A DNA stretch of 64,000 nucleotides from JAUIAI01 sp963732405 (GCA_963732405.1 CAVSZG010000001.1:496001-560000); one strand, 5' to 3'. Positions 41,324-49,694 are shown, counted from the stretch's first letter. Translations and numbers: made by a program. Notes: generated by a model not told the origin, from the sequence alone.

Positions 41324-42690
41324 AGGTCGAGCGGGCATAACCCGCGCCGGGGTGCTGCCATACCGGCCGCCAGCGCCCTTGACGTAGCGTACATCGCCGG
41401 GCGGCTCATTCAGGTAGCGACGGTTGTTGCCGTAATGATGGCGCTTTAGAACTCCTTGTCGTCCATGGTAATGAACGGTGCTCGGCGAGACCTTCAACTG
41501 GGCGGCAATCTCTTCGCCGGTGAGCAAGCCGCGTTCGCGAAGCCGAGCGAATCAATTCTTGAGGCCATAGGTCCGACGCACCGCGCCGACCTTCTTTTCG
41601 GTGAAGATATCGCCCCGTCAGTTGCGATGACCGTCGGTGTTTAGGCGTTCGGTGATCTGTCGGTCGCACTGCGTCTCGAGCATTTCGTCGATCATTGCGA
41701 CAACGGTGTCGGGCGTCTTGCGGATGCGCGCGATCGGGTTGGGCCGTTCGATTGACTGGCTCTGGGTGCGGCGGCCGCTCCAAGGTATGTGAATGTGCAC
41801 ACGAGCCTCGATCGTGGCCAACGTGACGTCTTCGATCAATAGGCCAAGCATATTATTTCGCTCGATGGATTGGGTGCGCGGATCCCGCCATACGCGTGGG
41901 AAGTCGGCGGCCAGCGCCTGGATGCGCTTGCGTGCCTCGGCGTCCAAGAGTGTCCGATCGGCCTGGCCTTGCTTCTCGTGCTCGTGATGGAGCGCATCGA
42001 GCTGGCCCAGCCGCTCGTTCCAATCTGCCTCCAGCGATGTCGCGACCAACCGGGTTTCGGGATCCACTTTGACGTACCGCCGTCGCGCCAATTCGGCTTC
42101 ATGGCGCGCGCGCTCGAGTTGCACCTTGCGACGATTGTCGGCCTCTTCGATCCGGTGGGCAATCTCTTGCTGAACCCCCAACGCCACTTCGATGGCCGCC
42201 GGCGCCACGATGTCCAGCAACATGGACCCGATGACTTCATCGACCGCGGTACCGTGAACCCACTGGCAGGTCTTGCCCGCGCGACGCACGACTTGTTCAT
42301 TGCATATGTAATAGGGCTTCAGGCGTCCTTCCAATAGTTCATAGTGCACCCGCATACGCGCGCCACACCGCCCACAGAGTAGCCGCCCCTGCAGGAGCGC
42401 GCTGCGCTCGCGTGGCAGCCGACCGCGTTGCCCAGGGGAGAAGCCAGCGCCGTTTCGCGTGAGCGCAGCATGATTGCGCTGATACTGCGGCCAGTCGATG
42501 TAGCCCGCGTGAGCCTGCGGGATTAACACCTGCCATTTGTTCTGGTCGACCTTCAGCTGCACGGGCTTGAGCTTGGCGTTGTAGGCGGTGCGGGTGCGTC
42601 CATAGGCGAAGGAGCCGGCAACAGGAATTTTAAACGGTATTTGCCGAGTAACCGACTGCCAATGACGGCCGGCCAAGCGGGGAAAAAGCA
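41315..42690 (-). pseudogene. Large serine recombinase, C-terminal two-thirds with two in-frame stops
   Basis: Reading right to left: the end of the recombinase domain (FAYGRTRTAY), a zinc ribbon (GRLLCGRCGARMRVHY...YYICNEQ...GKTCQW), a long coiled coil (IEEADNRRKVQLERARHEAE) and a C-terminal part that continues in the same frame past a TGA at 41618-41620 and another near 41531, to LTGEEIAAQLKVSPSTVHYH, an HTH, and a tail ending at 41315. The N-terminal catalytic serine domain is missing; the sequence loses similarity near 42690, just left of the 61-base repeat. It would have integrated or excised a mobile element, maybe the island itself. Confidence 0.8.
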
Positions 42691-42718
42691 GATCGACCCG
42701 TGCTGTTTGCTGGTGCCA

Positions 42719-42779
42719 GCTCGGTGCCCGGGCCGCAAGGTGCGTACTAATCGGCCGCTCCGGGCATGACTCGTGCCGC
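42719..42779. repeat. 61-base repeat, copy B
   Basis: Second copy of the sequence at 17715-17775. Here it lies between the truncated recombinase gene and the 3' end of an IS91 relic, about 100 bases past the relic's stop codon. Confidence 0.6.
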
Positions 42780-42880
42780 CCCGGCACCGAACGCGCAGCA
42801 GCGCCCGCGACACGGTGTTCCCTGCCGGCCTGACTGATTCGACCTGTCCCCCTGGCTGCTTGTCGCCGTCGCGATACCGA

Positions 42881-43134
42881 TCACCACGCCTGATCGGCCT
42901 GAGCCATGCGCGCCTGGCCCCGCGGTGGCGGTTGTGGATCGATCCCCAGGTGAGTCAGGATCTCCTCAATGGCCGCCCGCTCAACGATCGGCGTCAGTAC
43001 CTTCAGTTGCCCCTGCCCACCGTTTGGGCTCTGGCTCATGTCGATATCGAACACCCGTTTGAGCCCGCGCGCCCAGCCGATGCGCCCTGGTCGGTTTGGC
43101 TCGCCGCTGTCTTGTTCGTCAGCCTGGCCGCCCC
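42881..43134 (-). pseudogene. IS91-family transposase C-terminal relic
   Basis: Reads EQDSGEPNRPGRIGWARG, then LKRVFDIDMSQSPNGGQGQL, KVLTPIVERAAIEEILTHLG and IDPQPPPRG to a stop at 42881, the authentic C-terminus of IS91-type transposases. The cysteines of the usual zinc motif (CPxCGG) are changed to SPNGG. Everything upstream of EQDSGEP is gone; the sequence joins directly to copy 2 of the 738-base repeat. It overlaps in content with the relic at 17776-18025, so at least two IS91 copies once existed. Confidence 0.75.
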
Positions 43135-43175
43135 CTACACCGCGCGAACGCAGTCGTCGAACTTCTTCTCATCGA

Positions 43176-43790
43176 TCATGGTTGGCCACCTCCCTGTCCC
43201 AGGAATCCTGCGATCAAGCGCAGCAGGGCCTCTTCGAAGGCCGGTTCGCGCAGTATCGTTTCGTCACGCAGCAGTGCGCCGCGGACCGCGCCCCCGACCG
43301 CGCGGCTGAGCACGAAACCGTTGAGCGTGTCGGCCTCGCTGACCGCCCCGGCCCGGGCGACCAGGGCCGCTGTCATCGAGTCGGTCTGCGCAAGCACCGC
43401 CTCGAAACGACCGGAACTCATGATCGTCATCATCAGTGCACGACGGGCGCGCAGCCGGCCGTCGAGCGCGCCGAGCAGGGCGCGCACGATCTGGCGCAGG
43501 CGTTCATCGCGGGAGATGGCCGGCGCGTCCGCTTGGCGCAGCCGCGCCAGGGATTCGAATACGCTGGCGATCTCCCGCTGTGCGAGTGCGTCCAGCAGCG
43601 CCTCGCGGTTGGGGAAGTACTGATAGAGCGTGCCGATGCTCACGCCGGCCAGGGCCGCGATCCGGTTGGTGGTCAGTGCATCCAGGCCATCCGCCTCCAG
43701 GATGCGCACGGCCGCCTCGAATATGAATGAAACGGTCTCACGGGCCCGGGCCTGGCGCGGGGTGCGGCGCGTAAGCGATTGTTTCTTCAT
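43176..43790 (-). CDS. TetR-family regulator, copy 2
   Basis: 204 aa, four residues different from copy 1; same HTH (TTNRIAALAGVSIGTLYQYF), so the same operator should be recognised. It is transcribed away from the sterol-desaturase-like gene, with the perfect palindrome ATGAGCATTGCTCAT between the two starts: the common arrangement in which a TetR protein represses both itself and the divergent gene. The start is ATG at 43790 (MKKQSLTRRTP); the frame also reaches the ATG inside the operator at 43850. The inducer is unknown, perhaps a lipid or sterol-like molecule given the neighbour. Confidence 0.92.
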   Translation of the reverse strand: MKKQSLTRRTPRQARARETVSFIFEAAVRILEADGLDALTTNRIAALAGVSIGTLYQYFPNREALLDALAQREIASVFESLARLRQADAPAISRDERLRQIVRALLGALDGRLRARRALMMTIMSSGRFEAVLAQTDSMTAALVARAGAVSEADTLNGFVLSRAVGGAVRGALLRDETILREPAFEEALLRLIAGFLGQGGGQP

Positions 43791-43835
43791 GGATTTTGTC
43801 CCAATGGCGGGGCTGGAAAAACACGAGCACAAAAC

Positions 43836-43850
43836 ATGAGCATTGCTCAT
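43836..43850. promoter_or_regulatory. TetR operator
   Basis: ATGAGCATTGCTCAT, a perfect palindrome with 7-base arms around a central T, between the divergent TetR and desaturase genes. Copy 1 keeps it with one mismatch. Confidence 0.8.
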
Positions 43851-43885
43851 ATACTACGCCGACACTGTTGCCACTGAGTCCGTTC

Positions 43886-44812
43886 ATGAACACCGAGTTC
43901 AAGATTCTCGCCTTTGCATTTCCCCTCATCGTGCTGGCCTCGTTGGTCGAGGCGGTCGTGCTCTCGCGTCGTACCGGCACGGAGCGCTACGACTGGCGGG
44001 CGGCCGGCGTCAGTCTGTTAGATGCCCTGGTGCGCAACGGCCTGCGTTTCATGCCCCTGCCGTTCCTGGCGGTGATCTTCGATTACGTCTACGCGCATCG
44101 CATCTACACGATTCCGCTTGAAACCGGCTGGGCGTTCGCGCTGATGTTCTTCGGCCAGGAGTTCTTCTACTACTGGTATCACTGGGCCGCCCATCGGGTT
44201 CGCTGGTTCTGGGCAACGCACGCCGTGCACCACTCGCCCAACCAGCTCAATCTCTCAGCTGCTTACCGCCTGGGCTGGACGGGTAAGTTCACCGGGACGC
44301 TGTTCTTCTTCCTGCCGCTCGTCTGGTTGGGTTTCGAACCTGCCGTCATCATCGGCACGCTCTCGCTGAACCTGCTTTACCAGTTCTGGCTGCATGCCAC
44401 CTGGATACCGAAGCTGGGCTGGCTCGAATACGTGCTCAACACCCCCTCGGCGCACCGCGTGCACCACGCCTCCAATTTGCGCTATCTCGATGCCAATTAT
44501 GGCGGCGTGCTGATCATCTTCGACCGGCTGTTCGGCACCTACATCGAGGAACGTGAAGACGAACCCTGTGTCTACGGCTGGGTCAAGCCCATCCGCAGCT
44601 ACAACCCGCTGCGCGTGGAGTTCACGCAGTGGGTCGACTTGTTTCGTGATGTCGTAAGCGCGCGCTCGCTGCGCGAAGTGGCCGGATATGCGTTTGGGCC
44701 TCCCGGCTGGCGGCCGGACGGCGCGGGCGAAACCACCGAGGCGCTGCGGGCGGCCGCCGGCATGGAAAATGACGACCCGCGGCCGGTTTCGAGGATGGTG
44801 GCCGGTACCTGA
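43886..44812 (+). CDS. Sterol desaturase / fatty acid hydroxylase superfamily protein
   Basis: 308-aa inner-membrane di-iron enzyme with about four membrane helices. The histidine clusters that hold the two irons are visible: YHWAAHR, THAVHHS and a later HRVHHASN, with additional HATW. The family hydroxylates or desaturates fatty acyl chains, sterols or carotenoids, or cleaves alkylglycerol ethers; the exact substrate is unknown. The ATG at 43886 (MNTEFKILAFAFPLIVLASL) begins at the first membrane helix. Probably repressed by the adjacent TetR protein. Homologues paired with TetR are common, which supports this as the parental locus of the 738-base repeat. Confidence 0.9.
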   Translation: MNTEFKILAFAFPLIVLASLVEAVVLSRRTGTERYDWRAAGVSLLDALVRNGLRFMPLPFLAVIFDYVYAHRIYTIPLETGWAFALMFFGQEFFYYWYHWAAHRVRWFWATHAVHHSPNQLNLSAAYRLGWTGKFTGTLFFFLPLVWLGFEPAVIIGTLSLNLLYQFWLHATWIPKLGWLEYVLNTPSAHRVHHASNLRYLDANYGGVLIIFDRLFGTYIEEREDEPCVYGWVKPIRSYNPLRVEFTQWVDLFRDVVSARSLREVAGYAFGPPGWRPDGAGETTEALRAAAGMENDDPRPVSRMVAGT

Positions 44813-45043
44813 CCGCGAAGCGGCGCGCAGCGGGCCCTTTCCGCCTCAAGGGCCCGGGGTTTCCGCCCACGCCGACGCCGCGGTCGATGAAGTTGTCTCG
44901 GCCATGGACCGCCGACTCTTGCCTGGCAAGATCCGGGCCGTATTCTTGTCGTCACGTGTGTGGCCGTTCGGCCAGCGCATGACCGCGCGACTGCTGGCGC
45001 AGGCCGCCCAGCGAGCCAGTGCGCTGACCATCGTCGACGGCGT
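44813..45043. other. Gene-free stretch
   Basis: Open frames on both strands but no ribosome-binding site, motif or recognised family. Together with the istB shard that follows it separates the desaturase gene from the Fic gene. Confidence 0.4.
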
Positions 45044-45100
45044 TCACCACATTAGACGAAGTTCCTTCAGTTGCGGGGCGAGTTCGGGTGCTGGGTTCAT
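45044..45100 (-). pseudogene. istB: IS21 helper ATPase istB, N-terminal shard
   Basis: From the ATG at 45100, which has an AGGAG upstream, the frame reads MNPAPELAPQLKELRL, the usual start of IstB proteins, then loses similarity after about 18 codons. It may come from the same IS21 element as the truncated istA at 40544, but it is 4 kb away and on the opposite strand. Confidence 0.55.
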
Positions 45101-45172
45101 GCGGGAGTACTCCTGGAGTCGATGCAGGCACCACCGCCACGCTGCCCATTGCTGGCACTATGGCTGGCGCTT

Positions 45173-46291
45173 TCAGGCGTAAGGCTGGAAATGGTTGTTG
45201 TCCCGGCTGAGTAGTTGCATGAGCTTGGGGTGGATAAAAAGCTTCTCTTTGCCGAACGGCATTTCGCGCAACACGCCCAGGGCGGTCAGGTCGTGCAGGT
45301 AGCGTGAGGCGGCCTGGCGTTGGGCAATGCCCTTGTCCACCAGATTGCCGATGCGGCAGTAGGGCTGCTCAAAGATCACGTCCACCAGCTCGCGGGTGTA
45401 GATCTTGGGCAGGCGTGTGCGCACGTGTTCGGTGGTGTGTTCGGCCAGCGAGCGGATGGCGGCGATTTTGCCGGTGGTCCATTTGGAGGTTTCAGCCACG
45501 GCCTGCAACATGAATAACAGCCAGGGCTCCCAGGCTTGATCTTTAGTGACGCTGAGCAGCAGGCGGTAGTAGTCGGCCTTGTGGGCAATCACATGGCGGC
45601 TGAGGTACAGGATGGGCAGATTCAACAGCTCTTCCTGGATGAGGTAGAGGATGTTGATGACACGGCCGGTGCGGCCGTTGCCGTCGGTGAACGGGTGAAT
45701 GGCTTCAAACTGGTAGTGGCCCACGGCCATGCGGATCAATGGGTCCAGTTCGGTCTGGTTGTGAAGGAAGCGCTCCCAGTTGGCCAGCATGTCGCGCAGG
45801 CGAGCTTCGCCTTCGGGCGGGGTATAGACCACCTCGCCAGTGCGGTCGTTGGCGAGCTGGGTGCCCGGGGTTCGGCGGATGTCCATGTCCACGCCTTTGA
45901 GGGTGCGGCAGACGTCCACGGCGGTGGCGGTGCATAGCGGCCGGGTCTTGAGCGACTGAAAGCCCTGGTGCAGCGCGGTGCGGTAGCGCAGGGCTTCTTT
46001 GGTGGCCGGGTCGGCGTTGTCATGTCCCTGCGCGTACTGGAAGAGTTGATCGGTCGTGGTGACGATGTTTTCAATTTCCGAACTGTCTTTGGCTTCCAGC
46101 AGCGGGATGGTGTTGATCAACATCGCCTGGTTGGGGATCAGTTGGGCGGCCTGTTTCAGCTCGGCCAGCGCGGCCCGGGCCTCTATGCAGGCCTTGAGCA
46201 CGGCACGGGTCTCCAGTTCGTGCGCAGGGGGCAGCGCAGAGAGCCGGTTGTGGGGTTGCTCAGGGTGCCAGGCAAGGACGGCGTCAGTCAT
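45173..46291 (-). CDS. Fic-domain protein (AMP-transferase type)
   Basis: 372 aa. The catalytic Fic motif is canonical, HPFTDGNGRTGR near residues 197-208, with the conserved His. The inhibitory helix motif appears before it as SSEIENI near residue 67 (S/T-x-x-x-E-x pattern), the class II arrangement in which the N-terminus restrains the enzyme. A C-terminal winged-helix-like part follows (AQRQAASRYLHDLTALGVL). Such proteins add AMP to hydroxyl side chains of target proteins; many act as solitary or toxin-like regulators. The start MTDAVLAWHPEQ at 46291 is preferred; the frame extends to 46318. Upstream inverted repeats suggest autoregulation. Confidence 0.9.
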   Translation of the reverse strand: MTDAVLAWHPEQPHNRLSALPPAHELETRAVLKACIEARAALAELKQAAQLIPNQAMLINTIPLLEAKDSSEIENIVTTTDQLFQYAQGHDNADPATKEALRYRTALHQGFQSLKTRPLCTATAVDVCRTLKGVDMDIRRTPGTQLANDRTGEVVYTPPEGEARLRDMLANWERFLHNQTELDPLIRMAVGHYQFEAIHPFTDGNGRTGRVINILYLIQEELLNLPILYLSRHVIAHKADYYRLLLSVTKDQAWEPWLLFMLQAVAETSKWTTGKIAAIRSLAEHTTEHVRTRLPKIYTRELVDVIFEQPYCRIGNLVDKGIAQRQAASRYLHDLTALGVLREMPFGKEKLFIHPKLMQLLSRDNNHFQPYA

Positions 46292-46398
46292 GATGCAAAA
46301 AACTTGTTTTGGCGACAAATGGGCAGCTTAAGTCGCCATCGACGACACGTCAACGGAACATGTTCTTGTTTTAAAGAAACGGCGACATGTTCGGCTTT

Positions 46399-46438
46399 CA
46401 TGTCGATATTGACGACATGAATCCCATGACATGTCGTC
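46399..46438. promoter_or_regulatory. Interlocking CGACATG inverted repeats upstream of fic
   Basis: CATGTCG (46399-46405) pairs with CGACATG (46413-46419), while GACGACATG (46411-46419) pairs perfectly with CATGTCGTC (46430-46438). A further CGACATG half-site is at 46383-46389. The block lies about 110-150 bases upstream of the Fic start and could be an operator array. Confidence 0.55.
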
Positions 46439-46489
46439 GAAATTGCGTTTTTAGAACATTAAACCACCCTCCGGCGCAACACAAACAGG

Positions 46490-46645
46490 ATTTGGTGTCA
46501 CCGCCACCGTTGCACCGGTACACACCATCGAGCACCGGCAGTGCAGGTGAATATTCAGGTTCGCCGCCGAGCCAAAGCCCTGGATCAGGGTCAACGCCCC
46601 GCCCTGCCCGTCCCGCAAGCCGGTCTGATTACGCAGATATCGACC
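46490..46645 (-). pseudogene. IS91-family transposase internal relic
   Basis: Reads CGRYLRNQTGLRDGQGGALT, then LIQGFGSAANLNIHLHC, the conserved middle of IS91-type transposases. One base is missing after HLHC; in the next frame it continues LPVLDGVYRCNGGGDTK (compare HCLVLNGVYRCDRDGEPQ at 6140-6232). It is fused in frame to the OLD-like ATPase relic upstream. Confidence 0.65.
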
Positions 46646-47000
46646 GCATGGTCCACATACCAAAACGTCGATTTCGGAAGCGGCCGATAGGGTGGCGGGA
46701 CTGTGTGTGGTGAGAAAGGCCTGGGAAGCGTTGGTTTGGAGCATGGAAACGATAGACGCGCCTTGCCCGCCTGTGATGGCCAAATCGAGCCCGGCGGGAT
46801 GGCTCTCCTTTCGGAAGGCGACGTCCAGATTTGTCAGCGCCGTCTGTGCGGCTTGGGTCAACTCGTCCTTGACGTCGCATTTCGCAAGCGCGCTTGCCAT
46901 TCGCGAGCGCAACCCCTTGTCCGAGAGCAGTCGGTCCAGCGCCGATCCCTGAACCAGCCTGAGGTCACGATCTTTCCGGTCGTCGCCACTGCAGCGAAAT
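46646..47000 (-). pseudogene. Relic of an OLD-like AAA ATPase
   Basis: The frame reads SALDRLLSDKGLRSRMASAL, then ELTQAAQTALTNLDVAFRKE, GLDLAITGGQGASI, a break, and FLTTHSPATLSAASEIDVL. The last phrase matches the D-loop/H-loop end of OLD-family or ABC-type AAA proteins (VFITTHSP). The signature and Walker B part that should lie between QGASI and LQTNAS is deleted, and no Walker A is visible. It is probably a decayed defence or repair nuclease-ATPase. Confidence 0.5.
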
Positions 47001-47072
47001 GATGCCGCGAAAGCGTTCGATGCAGAGCGAGTAGACTCGTCGTTGTTCGCGCCTTCGCCCGGGAGGTGTCGT

Positions 47073-48468
47073 TCATGCCGACTCCCACACTTTTCGCCAG
47101 GCGGAGAATTCGGATGGCCGGATTTGATAGCGGGCGAAATTTCCCTCATGCAGGCTGGTCAGCTCGGCCTCGACGACTTCGTTGAAGCGCTTGCGGTCGT
47201 CCGACTCGATCGCCTCGTTCGGCCAGGCAGCTATGCGCGCTGCAGTCTCCTTGCGGCCCACGCGCGAGCGGATGAGGTCGGCGATGATTTCGCGCAACTG
47301 GGCGCGATAGCGCAGCCGGAAGGGATCGGGCTCGCCGAGCGATTGGCGGACGGCGGCATAGCGCGCGGCTGATCGCTCATAGGCCCAAATGAAGACGTCC
47401 TTCAGAAGGTCGATCTTGTTCAACTCGTAAACGCCGAGCACGGCATCGGTGTACGCTTGCCGTGGCACGTCCGCGAAGGAGAGCGGCGAGAGGTTCTCTT
47501 TGATGAGCGGGATGTTGGCGGCGAGGCGCGATACGCGTTTGTTCACGTCGTCGAAGGGCTGCAGGTAAGGGATTTGCACCATGATGAAGAACGCCTGTTC
47601 GAACGGATCGCTGATCGCAGCCGCTGTAGCGAGGATCTGATCGAAGGCTTCCTCAATAAGTTGCGGCACCTCGAGGGGATGGAAGGCGGAGCGTTCGATG
47701 CCAACGGCGATGTAGCGCAGCCTGCCGGCCGCCGTCACATCGGCGAGAAGGTTATTGGCGAGCAGTGCGTGGAGATTGAGGATCGTATAACGGTTGAAGC
47801 CGATTTCGTCGGCAGCGCGCACGAGAAACTCGATAGCATCCTTGTGATTGAGGATCATCTGCGCTTCGAGATGTGCGCGGCCTTCGCGCCACTTCGCCGA
47901 GCTCGATGAGGCGCTTGGTGTCCAGGAACGAATAGGTGTTGCCTTCGAGCCGACTCGAGTTCCAGGCGAGATCTATCAGGAGCCTGCTCAAGATCTGCTT
48001 GGCATAGGTGCCGGCGGGCAGCTCGGCGATCTGCGGCCGCCCGACTGCCGCGAGATGCGCGCGCTCATCTTCCGACAAGTAGAAGCTGGAGTTCGGCCGG
48101 TAGGCGTCTAGGAAACCGTGCTCGTAGCCCACCGGCCTTCGCGCTTCGGGTGGCTGTCGAACATAGTCGCGGATCGCGATGCCCGCCGACGACAGGGGAA
48201 TAAAGGACTCGTCGCCTTCTTGCGCGATCGCACCCGCAGCGTCGGATTTCGACGCCGAGGAATGCAGGAGGTATCGCGCCCATCGCCCTTGGCCCTGTTT
48301 GACCAGACGATTGTGGGTGACGAGATGCTTCAGGCGATACTGGAGCGTGCGCAGAGGAATGGGCGGCGTCAAAGCCAACAGAATCTGCTGCGCTGACGCA
48401 CCCTCAGGATAGCTGCCGACAGCCTGCTCGATGGCGGTCAGGTCCTGGTCGGAAATTTGCTTCGCCAA
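47073..48468 (-). pseudogene. Fic-like protein with degenerate motif, split by a one-base insertion
   Basis: The first part (48468 to about 47892) has an N-terminal helix-turn-helix (GASAQQILLALTPPIPLRTL) and the Fic N-terminal domain (LSRLLIDLAWNSSRLEGNTY, TKRLIELGEVA). The second part (from 47891 in another frame) continues EGRAHLEAQMILNHKDAIEF and holds the Fic-type loop IPYLQPFDDVNKRVSRL. Removing one C in GTGGCG-C-GAAGG joins them into about 464 aa. The canonical catalytic His of HPFxDGNGR is Gln here and GNGR is replaced by VNKR, so AMP transfer is doubtful even if intact; I recall related proteins sharing this variant. The TTG start at 48468 has an AGGGGA site. Confidence 0.75.
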
Positions 48469-48481
48469 TTCGTCCCCTAAG

Positions 48482-48526
48482 TTGCGCGTAGAATTTTATA
48501 CGCAACTATGTTCTATCTACGCGCAA
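48482..48526. promoter_or_regulatory. Long inverted repeat upstream of the degenerate Fic-like gene
   Basis: TTGCGCGTAGA (48482-48492) and TCTACGCGCAA (48516-48526) are perfect 11-base arms separated by 23 bases. A third partial site, TATACGCAA, lies between. It begins 13 bases upstream of the start codon, so the HTH part of that protein may bind it as an autorepressor. Confidence 0.6.
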
Positions 48527-48589
48527 CCATCAACCTCTAAGCGCAGCTTGTCTTGCGCATAGACGCCTTGGCTAGCCGTCGACGACGCT

Positions 48590-48927
48590 CAAGCGCCGTT
48601 CAGCTTCATAGAAAAGGGGCGCTGCGATGGCGTCGGGCACCATGGCCCATGAGGAGAAGAAAAGCGCCTTGGTCGGCGGCGGCCCTGACCTTTGCGTGAA
48701 GTAGCTGGGCATGGCGGCAGCATCCAGAGATTCTCTTCCAGATCAGTGCCGAATATGTCGTCCATGGTCGCCCACATACGGCCGGTGGCGGGATCGAGTG
48801 GAGCCTAGACGTCAAGCGCCTTGGGATCGAGCATCGCTGGCCTGACGGCCAGGAGCGTATCGCCGAGCACAGAAGAGGGACCGTGCATCTGTGCCTCCAG
48901 CAGGCGCTTCAAGCTGTAGTGCCGCAT
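48590..48927 (-). pseudogene. Unidentified broken reading frame
   Basis: From the ATG at 48927 the frame reads MRHYSLKRLLEAQMHGPSSV, LGDTLLAVRPAMLDPKALDV, then an in-frame TAG near 48808, and continues APLDPATGRMWATMDDIFGT, DLEENLWMLPP. The sequence on both sides of the stop looks like protein, but I do not recognise the family. It overlaps the 3' end of the truncated di-haem oxidoreductase gene. Confidence 0.35.
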
Positions 48928-49694
48928 GACGTTGAGAAGGTATCCTCGTGGAACGCACCGGCGATCTGCTGCGGGACGCTGGGTTCGTTGGCTTTCCAGC
49001 CGAATCGACCAATCGCCGAGTGACCGCCGATCTGGTCGTAGACGACATTCGGGCGCCCGCGCAAACCCAGCCTCGCCTGATCGGCGGCCATCGCCCGGAT
49101 TGTGGCATCGGGAACCGCCTCGAGAAAACCCAATCCGATCAATGCCTGCGTATTGCGCACCGAGGTCATCGTCGTGTCACCGAGCGGCCCGAAATTCAGA
49201 TCCTGCGTGCGCAGACGCGGCTCACGCAGCATGACGGTCTCACCGTCCGGCAGGCCAACCGGTGTTTCGCGCCAGTCGAGAAACGCCTTGCCCTCGGCGG
49301 GAATGCGGTTGGTCTGCACGCCGACCTGCACGCCGAACACCTTAAGCTGGGAGCCATAGTTGGGATGCGGCCGCGGCCCGCCATTGGATGTCGGCCCGGG
49401 AACCGACAGGCGCACCAGCTGATGGACCAACGTAGCGGCCGGGTCCGGGTTGACGCTGCCTCGCCCCCCGGCAACATGACAGCCGGTGCAGGAATCGGTG
49501 ATGAAGGTGGGGCCCAGGCCCCAGTCACCGTCGAGCGAGGGGAAGACCACCCACCGCGCGGCCATCGCTTTCCTGCCGCGTTCGAACAGCGCTTTGTCGC
49601 GGGGTGTCAATCCGGGAATCGGCGTCGCGTCCCTCCATCCTGTCTCGCCGGTGGACAACCGCGCAACTATCAACTTGTTGGACGGACTCCGCAA
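48909..49694 (-). pseudogene. DUF1111 di-haem cytochrome-type oxidoreductase, truncated at both ends
   Basis: 261 aa of a protein normally over 400 aa. Present: RDKALFERGRKAMAARW, the first haem-binding motif in SCTGCH, LVRLSVPG, MLREPRLRTQDLNFGPLG, GLGFLEAVPDATI, GRFGWKANEPSVPQQ. Missing: the N-terminal signal peptide (an in-frame stop lies shortly upstream of the TTG at 49694) and the C-terminal part with the second CxxCH haem site; the frame ends FSTSCGTTA soon after SVPQQ. The family resembles MauG-like thiol oxidoreductases of the periplasm. Without export and the second haem it cannot work. Confidence 0.75.

Larger units (their letters stand above)
43139..43876. repeat. 738-base direct repeat, copy 2 (TetR gene and its promoter)
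   Basis: Partner of 28321-29058. Its right end falls ten bases before the start of the sterol-desaturase-like gene; its left end abuts an IS91 relic. The 14-codon start of a lost gene (MIDEKKFDDCVRAV, then a stop here) is present as in copy 1, so that gene was truncated at or before the duplication. Confidence 0.9.

Noticed and set aside
44688..45182. 164-codon plus-strand frame after the desaturase gene
   Set aside because: Begins inside the desaturase gene in another frame and ends in His/Arg-rich sequence; no support as a gene.
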